This document shows, one piece after another, positions 1-11,983 of a stretch of DNA of 64,000 nt; position 1 is the first letter of the stretch; each line of letters begins with the position of its first letter. Origin of the DNA: Diadema setosum. Lineage: Eukaryota > Echinodermata > Echinoidea > Diadematoida > Diadematidae. The notes beneath the pieces were generated by a model. That model had not been told where the DNA came from, did not search any database, and saw only the letters and a program-made list of their open reading frames with translations. The stretch covers positions 25,500,658-25,564,657 of the forward strand of contig CM067079.1 in the NCBI GenBank assembly GCA_033980235.1. The letters run 5' to 3'. The translations under genes and the position numbers were made by a program.

Positions 1-624
1 GATATCTCCTCATATTTTAGGCTTTTTTGCAAAATGTTTATCCATGTATGGTAGGATGTTTTGTGATAAAAATGACCTACACACATGCATCAAATGGGAA
101 ACAATACCTTATAAGTACCACATACTGTGCATTGTGAATAGACCATACAAAGATTGGTAAGTGGAAGCATTTTGAAGTGTAAAGTTGTTTAGCTTGAATT
201 AAATTTCTCTTTCTTTTGCAGCAAAATAATTGTTTTCCCACAGTTCAAATCATATACTCAAACATTTGGAAACTGGAAAAGATGAATCAGAAAGGAAACT
301 ATACTGTATTCATAAAATCAGAACAGGAATGCATACATGTTACTGGAAGAGTACACAAAAACACAGACAGACTAAATTTGGATAAATGTTCCCTGCAAAT
401 TCCTCAAAAATGCCTTGCAATATCTATCACAATGTAATCCTAAATTTAGATCATACTGAATAGCAGACCGCAGCGATACCAGCATAAGATTTTGCTAGTA
501 ACATTTGAGCTTGTTGTTTGTGTGTGTGCTATTCCAGGAAAAGCTAACTGGGTGACATTGCTTTTTTACTGATCTGACCAAAAAAAAAAACCCACAAAAA
601 ACAAACAAGGCAATCGCCGAATTG

Positions 625-1900
625 TGTCTCGCCCATTCGCGTACAAGGAATTAATATTTTTTTTAACTCCCACAAGTTAATTGACCTGCTTATGACCTTT
701 GACCTTGTGGTGACCTTTAACACCCTAAGGGACATTCACCATCCAAGTTTGGTCACAAACAGACAAAGGGATCAAAAGTAATGAGCCATAATCGAAACGC
801 GCCATAAAAACTTAACATTGGGCCCTAAAAATTTGTTGACCGCTATCTGTGACCTTTGACCTTGTGATGACCTTTAAATCCCATAGGGACATTCACCGTC
901 CAAGTTTGATCACAAACGGACATAGGGATCAAAAGTTATGAGCCACAATCAAAACGCGCCCTAAAAACATAACATTGGGCCCTTAAAGTTTGTTGACCCC
1001 TGTCTGTGACCTTTGACCTTGTGACGACCTTCATCTCCCCAAGGGACATCTTTCATCCAAGTTTGGTCACAAACGGACAAAGGGATCAAAAGTTATGAGC
1101 CATAAACGAAATGCGGCCTAAAAACTTAACATTGAGCCCTAAAAGTTCGTTGACCCCTGTCTGTAACCTTTGAACTTGTGGTTACCTTCAACTTCCCAAG
1201 AGATATCTACCATCACCCAAGTTTGATTGCCATTGTAGCAACATGTGCTGAATTACGTGTGATAAGAGTCTTGCAAGTAAACTTTAACGCATGACCTCAA
1301 ATGACCTTTGACCTTATCATGTGACCTCTTACGGCATCATAACATGAAGGTACCCCCAGTGCATCTATCACCCAAGTTTGATTGCCATTGTAGCAACATG
1401 TGTTGAGTTACATGTGATAAGAGAGTCTTGCAAGTAAACTTTAACGTTTGACCTCAAATGACCTTTGACCTTATCCTGTGACCTCCAACAGCACCATAAC
1501 ATGAAGGTACCCCAAGTGCATCTATGACCCAAGTTAGGTTGTAATCCAAGCAACCTATGTGAAGTTATTTGTCAAAAGAGAGTCTTGCAGGTAAACTTTA
1601 ACATAGAAAAGAGAGTCTTGCACATACTCTTTAATATATGACCTCAAAATGACCTTTGACATCATTACATGACCTCCGACAACACCATAACATGAAGATA
1701 CCCCTAGTGCTTCTATCACCCAAGTGTGGCTGCCATTGCTGTAACAGTTGCCAAGTTATGGATCATAAGAGAGTCTTGCAGGTAAACTTTAACATTTGTG
1801 ACGGACGACGGACGACGGACGACGGACGGACGACGGACGGACGACGGACGGACGCCATTTGGATCCCTTAGTCTCGCCTTCACCTCCGGTGGGCGAGACA
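625..1900. mobile_element. Composite repeat with inverted ends TGTCTCGCCCA and two internal tandem repeats
   Basis: The left end reads TGTCTCGCCCA (625-635) and the right end is its exact inverse (1890-1900). Inside are about four units of a 157 bp repeat (TGACCTTTGACCTTGTG starts at 693, 850 and 1007, with a degraded start at 1164). Several units of a second repeat of about 156-170 bp follow (CAAGTTTGATTGCCATTG type, from about 1217 to 1790). A (GACGGAC)n-like microsatellite lies at 1798-1855. No transposase frame is seen, so it looks like a non-autonomous DNA element or satellite-bearing MITE. Confidence 0.7.
1798..1855. repeat. GACG/GACGGAC microsatellite
   Basis: Repeated GACGGAC and GACG units lie just inside the right end of the composite repeat. 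The small open frames read here on both strands (Arg/Thr/Asp-rich) are artefacts of the repeat. Confidence 0.85.
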
Positions 1901-3241
1901 AAAACCATTCTGTCTGTCAAAACCCTTACAACACAGCTAATGTTGTTCTTACAATCAAGACTACAGAGATAAATCTCATTCCAATGCCAAAATATTTGTC
2001 GATTAATCATGACATAACAAACCTTCATTTCCCTCTTTCATTATACTCTATAATATCACAAAGCAAGTCTTCTGTCAAATACAAATAATACAGAGGGAAT
2101 TTGGTAATGGTGCATCTTGGAGCCAGAACATAAGTCTATCATATTTTTACTGCATCTGAATTTTACTCTAATCAGCCAATAATTAACACCAGTTCAAACA
2201 TAAGAACATCTGCAAGACTGTGGCTGGAAATGAAAGTTTGTAAAGTTTGTAACAGTTCATTGCCTGTACTTTCTTACATAGTATCAAATTCCCAAAGTTT
2301 CCACTTAGGCCCATATTTGACACCAACTCCAATGTACAAGACTGCTCCCTCAAACCAGCACTTAATCAACGATAACATAAACAAACCCTGTTAGAGTGTT
2401 TGCAAAGCATATCCAGAAGCTCATGACAGAAAATATAGATACATGAGTGATATAAACAAGCTGATGCAGCTCAGTGTACATAACCTTTAGACTCTCAGTT
2501 TTGAGGTCACCTGTTTGAGTTTGATGGTAGTAGAGGTAGCGCCATTACAGATAAGACACACTAGCCTCATTGCCTGGCCCTTAAGAGAGAAGACCGCAAG
2601 CTTTCACTCTAATACTTACTTAGTCATAAAGCAGTAAATTCCTTCCTGAAGCTTAGTGGCCGTGGGGAAATAAACCCACTTTGTATGCGGACACAAGTAG
2701 GCTATAGACAAGTCAACAGATTTGTGATCATGCATAAATCTTTGAAAAATAAGGAAAAAGTCTGATTTGTTTTTTATTTTGTAATATTGAAACAAACTCA
2801 AACTCATATTTGTGAAAACAGATAAAAACAAGTCTTTTCTGGTCAAGAGATGTCCAAAAATTTGCATATGGTTAGATTTGGTTTGGTTGATTGATTTTTA
2901 CTTTGGAATTGCTTACAAAATTCATTTCATGTAAGTACTAGTAGCCATGGGAAAAGGGTAACTGCACAGCAGTCATTATGCATATCAATGACAATGACCA
3001 CAAGAAACATGTAGGCTGAACTAGACACCTGTAACTTGCTACAGCACCCCAGTGTTTTGATCAACCATACCTGTGTTAAAGCATCTGAGGACATGGTCTG
3101 TTAATTTGGTTTGTTCACCAATAAAGGCTGTTTTTATGCATCACTCTTAGGTACATTGTAGGTAAGCTCAAGTACTTGGTAACCAGGAATACAACTTTTG
3201 TGTTCCAAGAATAACAATGTTGCTTTCTCCCTTTTTGCTAC

Positions 3242-3247
3242 TTTATT
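3242..3247 (-). terminator. Candidate MPDU1 polyadenylation signal
   Basis: On the complement this is AATAAA, the first such hexamer I see downstream of the MPDU1 stop, about 490 nt away. An ATTAAA at about 3327-3332 lies closer but falls inside a repeat-derived segment. No transcript data are available, so this is only a plausible 3' end. Confidence 0.3.
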
Positions 3248-3739
3248 TTCTTTTTACTGTACATGCCCTATATCAAGCAAGTCTAATTTTTCACAAATTG
3301 GGACTTACCGACAATTTTGGGAGTGGTTTAATTCGCAATTAGGGAGTACAGTACTAACGGAAAAATGTATGTGTGCATGTCATAATCATTACTAAATCAT
3401 TCCCCCGTCTTATAAAGGAGGTAAGGCAAGCGCACTGTTATCATGCTAAAAAATTGAAATGTGTGGAATTCCCTTTGAAAGTATTTTTATATATCGATCC
3501 ACTTCCGTGACATCACAACCTCCTTATGATAACCTTTTTATGATTGTACATGCCTTTAACCAAAACTTTAAATTCCTACACTTTTGAACGAATCATTCCA
3601 TTTTCATCAACTTCACTGATGCGTTCAACTACTAATTCTGCATACACAGAATCCATATTTGATATTTGTGATAACCATTCCCCTTTCTGGATTCTCTGCT
3701 TTTCCCGTCACCAACAAGTGCCAATCGCCGGCCTTCTAT

Positions 3740-3988
3740 CTACTCGGCTTTCTTGGCGCTCTGCCTCTGGAGGTACTCTGCGGTGGCGCCCCAGTACCAG
3801 AGGAGCTGGGCAAGGATGAGGCCGTTGCAGGAGGAGGAGACGATGTAGGTCCAGACCAGGATGGGGTCGTTGGTCTCCTGGATGCTGGTGAAGATGCGCG
3901 CCAAGCTGCCGGCGGTCAGCAGGAGGACGGTGATGAAGGACAGCTGTCCCGTGTGGCCGTTGCGGAAGTTGACCGATGCCTGCATCAG
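3740..3988 (-). CDS. MPDU1: MPDU1 coding exon 5 (terminal)
   Basis: The exon encodes [17 protein letters not shown], then [10 protein letters not shown] and a last hydrophobic segment, and ends QRQSAKKAE with TAG at 3742-3740. It is the best conserved part of the gene. Open frames on the plus strand over this interval are antisense shadows of it. Confidence 0.95.
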   Translation of the reverse strand: MMQASVNFRNGHTGQLSFITVLLLTAGSLARIFTSIQETNDPILVWTYIVSSSCNGLILAQLLWYWGATAEYLQRQSAKKAE

Positions 3989-6900
3989 CTGCCAGGGGGA
4001 TGGAAGTGCAGGGTGCAAGAGGTAAAATGTGGTCAGTCCATAGGGTTGCATTTGTTTGGTTCTGTTATATTTTCTTAAACTTGCTTTCCAAAAGTAGCAC
4101 AGGGGGGAGGGGAGGGGGGTAAACACAGAAACAGTTAGCAGGGCTCATAACCTCTCCAGATCTTTAAAACATACTGATGTACATTGAAAAAAAAAAAAAC
4201 TGAACATATCTTCAATGCCAAAAATTGTATTTTGGTTCAAAGTTGAGATAACTGCTAGAAATACTAGATAAAATTTTAGGGGAAAGAGTGTATTCTTTTA
4301 TTTTCAAAAATTGTTTGTACATTGTATTTTTGAAGAAAAAGTTGCGGAAATATATTGAGATTGAAATCAAACTTAATTTTTTTAATGGAGAAAATAAACT
4401 TAGTGGACACTGATGATGGCTTAAAAGTCATATAATATTCCTAAATACGGAACAAAAAGCAGACTGTTCTTTGTTGACATTGCTGATATAATCATCATAT
4501 TGTAAAAGTGGTTTCTTTCGCGTACCTGTACTTTCGCGGTTTCCATCGGTGCCGACTTTTTCGCATGTGTTTAAATTCGCGGTGGGCAAAAACTGTTTTA
4601 TTTTGCACATGAAAACCCAAACTAATCCAATTACTCTATTATTTATTAAATAGAAATTAAAATTAAATGCAGGCTTACCTGAAATCCCGTTTCTCGAGTA
4701 CTTAATAACATGCTTGTAAAGTATGTACATAGCGTGGTATCGCTGTGTGTGTGGAATCTTCATGTGTGCATGTGCGCAATAGCGTTGTAACAAGCGGCGA
4801 GTTCAAAACATTTCCTTGCGTGGTTAATTTCGTGCGACTTTTCAAAACATTTTCGCGTGATGTTAAATTCGCGGTTCAACCTCAAAGCACGAAAATAAAA
4901 CCACCGCGAAAGAAACCACTTTTACAGTAGCAAGCTGCACATCCTAACAAGGAAATAAAAGTGGGCTTCTGCATGTGTGCGTGTTTGTGGGTTAGCTTGT
5001 TCTTTTTTTGTTGTTGTTTTGCAAACTACTGAAGGACTGGAGGACTTTTAAACTGCACATACTTGTCAGCCCATTACACATGTACTTGCACTACTGTAAT
5101 TCATCATAAAAATGCCGCAATCAGCATAAAATGCTAATAAAATGTATCTACATAAAAAAAGAAAGCTAAGCAGTTGTCTGCACTACTGCATGAGTGTGCA
5201 CAGTAAATGTTGATCAATGGGTGATGACAATATATTGTTCTCTTCTACTGCATCAGAATTTCCATTTTTTAGTATCACACAAAGTTCTGAATTTGCAAAA
5301 CTGGTCTTCATGAATGCCAGAGAACGAAAGTGGGAAATGTGTCGTTCTTTACCTTGCTAATGATAATGATGGGCATGTTTGCCGTTTGAAGCATGGCCAC
5401 TGCATTCATTGGGACCATGCCCGACAGGAGGGTGTACATGATGCCAATGTAGGTGACAAAAAATGAGAGCGCCGCCGCCTGCTGGCCGGCGAACTGCAGG
5501 CATAGAAAGGCGATGGTTGTCGTCTGCACGGCTAAGAAAAGGGCTTCACCCCATGCTCTGTGAGCGACAGAGAGAGTGAGAGACCAGAGTTAAAACAAAG
5601 CATCCACACTAATCTACAGAAGTTAACATTGCACTATTGCGCAATAGAAATGATGGTTGCTATCATGCAGTAACCATTTTCAACAACGATTGTGTCCGTA
5701 CTTCTGAATGTTTTCTTCTGTTTCGGTTATAAGTCAGTTTCACTATGAATGAATTAAGTGAGATCGTTCAAATATGTGAATATGACTCTCTTGTGCTCTG
5801 CCTCAACACTTTGTCTGATTATCCATTAATGACACACATGGTGTCCTATAACAAAGCTATATGGAACTAGGACATCACTTTGCAGCTGTTTCTTACTCAC
5901 TATCTTACAAACATAAACACTGAGAACATGACTTTTCTGGACTTCTGATGAAGAAGCCAAGTCCACTTGTTTTGGTAAAAAGAAAAGAAAATCCTTTGGA
6001 AATGAATGAACAGGCAATAAAAACTCATATCATAAGAACATCATCATCATCATGTGTAAAGTAATGACACAAAATATTCATTAAAAAGTGTGAATTTGGG
6101 ACTTAATGTTCAACATACAAAAAAACAAACGTAATATGTAGACTTTCCTATTTCGCATCTATATAAGTTTGCATAGCGAACCATTATAGCTTTGACTTAG
6201 GAAATCAGTTTGAAATCTGCTTGAAATCTATGAAGGACCGTCATGTGCCCTACAGCTGTACTATTTTTCTTCATCATAAACATATGTGAATATCACAAAA
6301 CATCATGTACTGTACACGTACAAAGTGCAAGTGTACTATTTTCTCTTGAACTGCCAACCTCACAAATTCCTTTTTTTTTTCTCTTTATGTGCAAACATTA
6401 CATGACTCCTACACATATATTAGTCTATGACCAACTTTTTTTATACTTGTATCAAGAAATGGCATCAGATACTCACGAAAAGGGATAACCATTTCTGAAT
6501 GCATATGACCACGATGCTGAAATTGCCACCAGTTCCAAAATGACGGCCACAACGCTAAGTCCTTCACCACTTTTGGATACGAGTATCTTGACAATCTGAG
6601 GCAGCTTCACTGTTAAATAAAGTTGACATAATTCAAAGTCAAATCAGTATGATCACATATACCAGTCCACTGTTTCTTCTGATACGTATTTGAGTAAACA
6701 TGTTTTCAACTTCCATTGAAAAAAATATCAAACACACAAACAAATAACATCTGTTGCACAGAATATCCAAATCACAGTGTAAACTGTACAAATCTGGTAA
6801 TGCATGATACTTGAGAGCATACCATATACAGTTGAACCTCTCTTATCCGGCCTCCCTTTATCCGGATCTTTCTATTATACGGACACAATCTCGCCGTGAT

Positions 6901-9900
6901 TTTTTTTTTTTTTTTTATAATTACGGGAGGAAAGGGGGATTCCCAACTCCTTGAGAACTCCTACACAAACACACATGAATTACATATTACTTCCAACATT
7001 AACATACACCTCTATTTTGGGGTCTGTTACCGAGTGTAACAATGAAAAGGTTGCAGTATACACATTACTACATGTGGTACTACAATGGGCTACATCAGTA
7101 GGACCTACATGTGTATGTATATGTACATGTATATTAAAAGCATTGAGTCTCCCGTATCCGGCCAAATCCCTTATCCGGATGAGCCCCGGTCCTGACTTGT
7201 CCGGATACGAGAGGTTCAACTGTATGTTCACTCTTATGAAGTTAACTAAATATTGTATCTTCTCCAGACCCCTTTGAACTGTGGACAACTTGATGTCCTA
7301 GAACAGCAACCAAATACTTTTTTTAAAATCTATGATATGGGAATATATGAATTATTCCCATTCATTACAAGGACATCAAAATCACAGCTCCAGAAAAGGT
7401 TTATGCCATTTCTCTGGACACCATATTGCAAGAAATTAAATCATGATGGTTTGATTAATAGGCCTACACTTATATCACCATCAGTCTGACTATACTATGG
7501 ACTACTGGTCCTTAAAAAGATGATGTCATAGTTAAAACTGGTTATAAAGTACTGAATATGTCCATTGTGGTCTATTTTGCTATTTGTCCTACAGAGGAAC
7601 GTCCTGAAAATGTCATCAACAAGAATAAACCAAAAAATAAATTATTTTGTAGAAGAATTTCGCATCAAGCAGGTGTAATTCTATGACCTGCTACAATTTT
7701 GTACTTCCTATGAGGAAAACAGAATTTCATCTTAAAAAGTGGTAGTCTGTAGCCGTTTCCCTGATTCCATTGTATCACAATACTGGCCCAAACAGCATTT
7801 GACTTCAAATGCACAAACTGATCTTTAAATTCTGCTGGTATGCTGGCTGCTGTGTGTACACTGCACAGGTCAATCTTCAAGGTGTTAGACATTGACAAAG
7901 CATGAAAAGATATAACAGATATTCCTTACCAGCATGTTTCCCAATCAGTTACGATCAGAGCCTCAGTTCACACTGGCATACCAGTTGATTTTAGGCAAGG
8001 CAAATGCTCACATATAGTAAAGTGTACCTGGTAGACTTGATGCAAATACTCACATTGCTTTTTTTCTAATTTTTTGCTTGATTTCATAATTCTTGTACAG
8101 ACAGACCTATTTAGAACACAATGTCTTAGAATAATTCCACTCCCTATTCTTGTTCAGATCAATTTTCAGATTCTTCATTTACATCATAGATCAATACATG
8201 TTGATGGCATACTCTGTTACATATTGGCACACAAAAAGGCCTCCATTAGAACATGGCTCAGCATCACAAGGGACACAAATTGAGATTACAGAGAAAAAAT
8301 AAATCGTAAGTGGAACTGAGGCTTGCTTTGTTGTGCTGTCTGGCAAAAATCACTGATAATGAGACATTACAAATGTATACAATAAACATGGAATTTTCAA
8401 GAATCAAGATTTTGTGCACACACTTGCAGAGTTTCCACACGGTAATGAGTGCCAGCTTAGACATAAATCATGCAGGTTATGCATTGTGTCACACCAACCA
8501 ACCAACCAACCAACCAACCAACAAACAAACAAACAAATAAACAAAACAACCCGTTCTTCTCATGACGAGCCAGTAAGAACAAATGATAGGTTTACAATCA
8601 TTTTGGACTTTTCAAACCACTAATTCTTCAGGAATTTTTTTTTTTTTTTTTTGTCTCCTTACCCATAACAGATCCAAGGATAATTCCAAGTCCAAGGCCT
8701 TTACTCAGAGCAATCTTCAGGCAGGGTACTTCAGACAGGATCAGAAATGAATGAAGTAAAGTGAGAACACATTGAAAACTATGCAAAAGATGCTGTAATT
8801 TCAACTTATAGAATTCAAATGCATGGGTAACACATCGCTTCGCGTACGAGTTTCATCTTCAAAGATGAAAAATTTTCACTAGTGTGATGACGACATTTAC
8901 CTAGCCCGACCAGACGCTGTTTATACGCTATGCGAATACAGCGTCTGACCAGCGAGCGGGCACCTTCAAAGTGGGGAACCACAACACAACTACAAAACTT
9001 ATGAAAATTTATACGTTCTTTATAAACAATGTACACGTTACCAAACGTTACTCATCTTAAGTGCATGCTTGTATTACTGAAGGTTCGTAAGTCCATTGAG
9101 AGCCCTCGTGATAAGTCCGTGGAACCAAAAAATGACACTTTCTAGCGGATTCCCTGACACCGTCTGGGTTCATCGTTGCAGAATTCAAAATGGCGCCTTG
9201 AACTCAGCGGAGATATCTTTTGCGTGCGTGCGATGCGCTGCTTGCAGTGTTGGTGTAGCAGCACGCACGGTCGACAGCACGACCTTTTGAAAGGGCCTCC
9301 CGATACTAGTATTCGGAATGGCCTGGCGTGAAAGACGATGTACCGTTCGCTAACCGTTCACACATGCTGCATATAACCATTGTTTTAGGTAAGTTCTTGA
9401 ATTCAAATTTCAATATTGATAGCATAGATATGAAGTCTCATTATCATTTTGTTTGTCAGATGAGTTTGAGGTGACAAAAAATGATCTAAATTATCAAAAT
9501 TCAAAGCGATCGCATGCGATCGTTGAACTCTCTTCGTGTTTGGAGCTCCGCTGGTACAGCCCTGTCGCGCTACGTACGTACAGCGACTGGGCTGTGTATA
9601 GTTAACATTTAAATTTACCATGTTACTGCTTTCATTCAAGCAGAGCTCTAGACCAGTTATGTGCACCAGGAGTTTGTTGATGCAACTATGTGATGGGATA
9701 TTCTGTAGTTGTTCCTTGAATTATTCTGCATTGCATTATTTCAGTTTTCTTTGCTTGAACTATATAATTCTGCTGTTGCTATTATGCTATAGATGCAGAT
9801 GCTATTGCTAGGTTTATTGTACGCCAGTAAATTTACTAAAGTTCCTTTGGCTTAATGGTACAGACAACAACTGGAGAATCTATTTAATTACAGTAAAACC

Positions 9901-10270
9901 TAGGACATCATTCACATGATTCAGCCATTATCTAAATCAAGCCCAAAGACCAGACCAAACCATGACTTCAACCTCTGCAACAAGGTCTCGGAGCCGGACT
10001 TCCACGCCGCGCAGCAGCTGGCCACGGAATAGATCTAAACTTTACATGTTTCAAGAAGAAACGTACAATTAATGTAGGTTACATCGATATGTACATATGG
10101 GACCGTTACTACGGTGTTAATCGCTACCCGTATGTTCGGAAAAACGGATCCTCACCATCCAAGAAATCGAAATCCTCGAAAAATGTAACGTAGCACTGCT
10201 CTGGTAAGAGCAACATCACTAGCCACGGGAATAAACCCGTTCGTTCGATCTGTACGTTGTCGGCATCCAT
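3740..10270 (-). CDS. MPDU1: MPDU1, mannose-P-dolichol utilization defect 1 protein (complete, 5 coding exons)
   Basis: The coding exons are 10270-10156, 8728-8663, 6609-6477, 5557-5353 and 3988-3740, on the complement. All borders are GT-AG, and they join in phase to 768 nt (255 residues plus TAG); human MPDU1 has 247. The protein is a multi-pass ER-membrane PQ-loop protein needed for use of dolichol-phosphate-mannose and dolichol-phosphate-glucose in N-glycan, GPI-anchor and O-mannose assembly. Visible family marks are LLPEQCY near the N terminus, [15 protein letters not shown], the first PQ loop [32 protein letters not shown], and [12 protein letters not shown] followed by [13 protein letters not shown]. 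The second loop has MP where a PQ might be expected; the human protein also lacks PQ there. The C terminus is Lys/Ala-rich. The start is the ATG at 10270, with purine at -3 and G at +4. It gives the usual N-terminal length, although the frame stays open further upstream. Confidence 0.95.
4501..4926. mobile_element. TTCGCG-family MITE, copy 1 (MPDU1 intron 4)
   Basis: The element has perfect 22 bp inverted ends that begin TGTAAAAGTGGTTTCTTTCG. The interior is rich in TTCGCGGT and AAATTCGCGG. It is 426 bp with no coding capacity. Related pieces occur at 11789-11983, 18717-19211, about 3290-3380, about 19530-19660 and about 48175-48260. Confidence 0.8.
5353..5557 (-). CDS. MPDU1: MPDU1 coding exon 4
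   Basis: The exon begins in [17 protein letters not shown] and encodes two hydrophobic helices, ending with [13 protein letters not shown]. This corresponds to human WGEALFLMLQT through LLQASNVPAVVVG. The acceptor is CACAG and the donor is GTAAAG in phase 0. Confidence 0.94.
6477..6609 (-). CDS. MPDU1: MPDU1 coding exon 3 (first PQ loop)
   Basis: The exon encodes [19 protein letters not shown] and a following hydrophobic helix that ends in RNGYPFS. The Pro-Gln pair that names the PQ-loop family is present. The donor is GTGAGT. The split codon at each end is completed by the neighbouring exon (GTG at the 5' side, TCA at the 3' side). Confidence 0.93.
6829..7222. mobile_element. pogo/Tigger-like MITE with TA target duplication (MPDU1 intron 2)
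   Basis: The ends CAGTTGAACCTC and GAGGTTCAACTG are exact inverses and are flanked by TA on both sides (6827-6828, 7223-7224). TATCCGG repeats lie just inside each end. The CAGTNNAACCTC-type end and TA duplication fit the pogo branch of Tc1/mariner elements. At 394 bp it carries no transposase. Confidence 0.75.
8492..8540. repeat. ACCA/ACAA tetranucleotide microsatellite
   Basis: A run of ACCA units passes into ACAA units inside MPDU1 intron 2. It explains the Pro-Thr-Asn-Gln open frames read across it. Confidence 0.9.
8663..8728 (-). CDS. MPDU1: MPDU1 coding exon 2
   Basis: This 66 nt exon is too short for ordinary ORF detection. It encodes [20 protein letters not shown] plus VM, nearly the same as the human [16 protein letters not shown] segment, which forms the first membrane helix. 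The acceptor ends in GAAG, the donor is GTAAGG, and the phases fit both neighbouring exons. Confidence 0.92.
8729..10155 (-). other. MPDU1 intron 1
   Basis: This 1.4 kb intron has a GTGAGG donor and a GAAG acceptor. It contains a GC-rich, codon-like stretch at about 9904-10029, read on the plus strand (see findings), and a single pogo-like end (CAGTAAAACCT) near 9890. No other feature is seen. Confidence 0.7.
10156..10270 (-). CDS. MPDU1: MPDU1 coding exon 1 (start codon exon)
   Basis: This exon encodes [10 protein letters not shown] followed by [18 protein letters not shown], matching the LLPEKCY segment of vertebrate MPDU1. It ends in phase 1 (G) at a GTGAGG donor. The frame is open for about 340 nt upstream, so an upstream in-frame start cannot be excluded. 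The length of the family favours the ATG at 10270. Confidence 0.88.
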
Positions 10271-11129
10271 CACTGATTTGATCTCCTGTGCAATGCAAAT
10301 GGTGACTACCAGACGACTTTCTGTAGCTCTTGCTTGTATTATACGGAGTATACGGTGTGCAATGTGGACCGGTGGTACAGGTTCAAGGAACTTTTCGAAT
10401 GTGACACGTCCTTGGATCCTTCGCGTGCGATGCGATGTCGATGCGATGCGTTTCTCTACGTCTGCTGAAAACTGTGTGTGTGCTATGCAGAAGGCATATG
10501 GGGTGGGGGGGGGGGGGGGAGGGCAAATCAACATTGTCTTTGTCACTTCTGCAATGCCTCGTAAATTATCATATTTATCCGGTAAAGGAATTATGATATT
10601 TTTTTTCATATATCATTTTTGAGCATGCATCTACCAATAAAGATCTATTAGTGTACTGCACACATCGTAATTCCATATATGAGATATGCAGTGTACAAAC
10701 AATCTTAAAATATGAAAATGAAATATATGCTTGAGCTGTGAGACGTTGTAAAAACAATCTCTGTTTGTCTGGTAGAAAACTTCTGTAAGTTCAGGCAAAT
10801 GGGGTACCAATAAAGCTCAATTCTTGCTCTAGATACCTATAAACGTCAATCTTTCACTATTGTACATCCTCATTAGAATGATAAAATATAAAGGAAATTT
10901 CACATACTTTCACTTTAGTTCTGTCATAATGAGAGAGCACTTGACTTGTCTCTTTCAGAAAGGATGGGAAATATTACCCTAGATGTTGGTAGCAAGTTAA
11001 TGGCATATGTATACTTTTTATGAAACTGAAATTTTGTTGAATTTTTCTTTTTCTTGATATTGTTCTTCCTATATCATATATGATACACATCATAATAATA
11101 TATATGTATGTATGTATGTATATGCATAT

Positions 11130-11377
11130 CGTTGCTGGGGTGACAAGACCTCGTATCTACAAAATGTCCAATGTTCAGGAGAGCCAAAAAACATGGCGGC
11201 CAAAGCACTATAGTGAATGGGATAACCTTTCCTTTGACATGCCGTGGTGGCTTCATTTTTGGAGTAAGATAGTTGGGATTTGGTCAGGACATCACTTAAC
11301 CCATAATTTGATCATTTATCAAAAAGAGTCATTTTCATCAAAATTTCATATACAAGGTCTTGTCACCCCAGCGACAA
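11130..11377. mobile_element. GCTGGGGTGACAAGACC-ended MITE nested in the preceding element
   Basis: Inverted ends read GCTGGGGTGACAAGACCTCG on the left and the inverse GGTCTTGTCACCCCAGC on the right. The body is about 250 bp. A diverged second copy lies at 39921-40172 and shares AAACATGGC, CCTTTCCTTTGACATG and ACATCACTTAAC blocks. There is no coding capacity. Confidence 0.7.
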
Positions 11378-11396
11378 TATACATTATCTGATAATC

Positions 11397-11513
<117 letters not shown>

Positions 11514-11788
11514 GTATGATGTCACAAACTGCTGTAGTCTTCTAATCCAACCATGGCTGCATTGAAACATTAAAAAATTCATAACTTTTCCACTGGATTG
11601 TCTGATTTTCCTCTCACCTTCACCGATGTACTTTACTGTTATATTGCTGCATTCACCTGATCCACATGAATATTTGTGTTTTATTCCCCTTTAAAGACAT
11701 TATAGGATGACTTTGATGTAGGCAATGCATTACGGACACTTCTTATTGCACAATGTCATCAGCACACACTTAAATCCACCAATTTGAG

Positions 11789-11983
11789 TACTGTAAAAGT
11801 GGAAATTTACGCTGTGTTGAAATTTTCGCGCATTTCACACAACCTGAAACTAGCGCGAAAATAAAAACACGCGAAGAGTTTTTTGCTTGTCATATGTTCC
11901 AGTAGTTGATGTCTTGATTCCATGGAATTAAAAACATGCGAAACTCTTCTTTTAGTCGTGCGAAAATATCCACTTTTATAGTA
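11789..11983. mobile_element. TTCGCG-family MITE, copy 2
   Basis: Left end TACTGTAAAAGTGGA and right end TCCACTTTTATAGTA are imperfect inverses. The interior has TTTTCGCGC and GCGCGAAAATAAAAA. The element is about 195 bp. Confidence 0.65.

Larger units (their letters stand above)
1..3739. other. Region downstream of MPDU1, no gene recognised
   Basis: No convincing exon is seen on either strand. The short open frames lack family resemblance. The interval holds the composite repeat at 625-1900, a TTCGCG-family fragment near 3290-3380, and otherwise unassigned AT-rich DNA. Confidence 0.6.

Noticed and set aside
1716..2088. Arg/Thr/Asp-rich frames on both strands
   Set aside because: They come from the GACG microsatellite inside the composite repeat.
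3659..4078. 139-codon open frame on the plus strand
   Set aside because: It is the antisense of the well-conserved last MPDU1 exon and has no family resemblance of its own.
10124..10609. 161-codon frame as the full MPDU1 exon 1 with an upstream start
   Set aside because: The added residues are not like the family N terminus and include a Pro run from a poly(G) tract. The ATG at 10270 matches the expected length.
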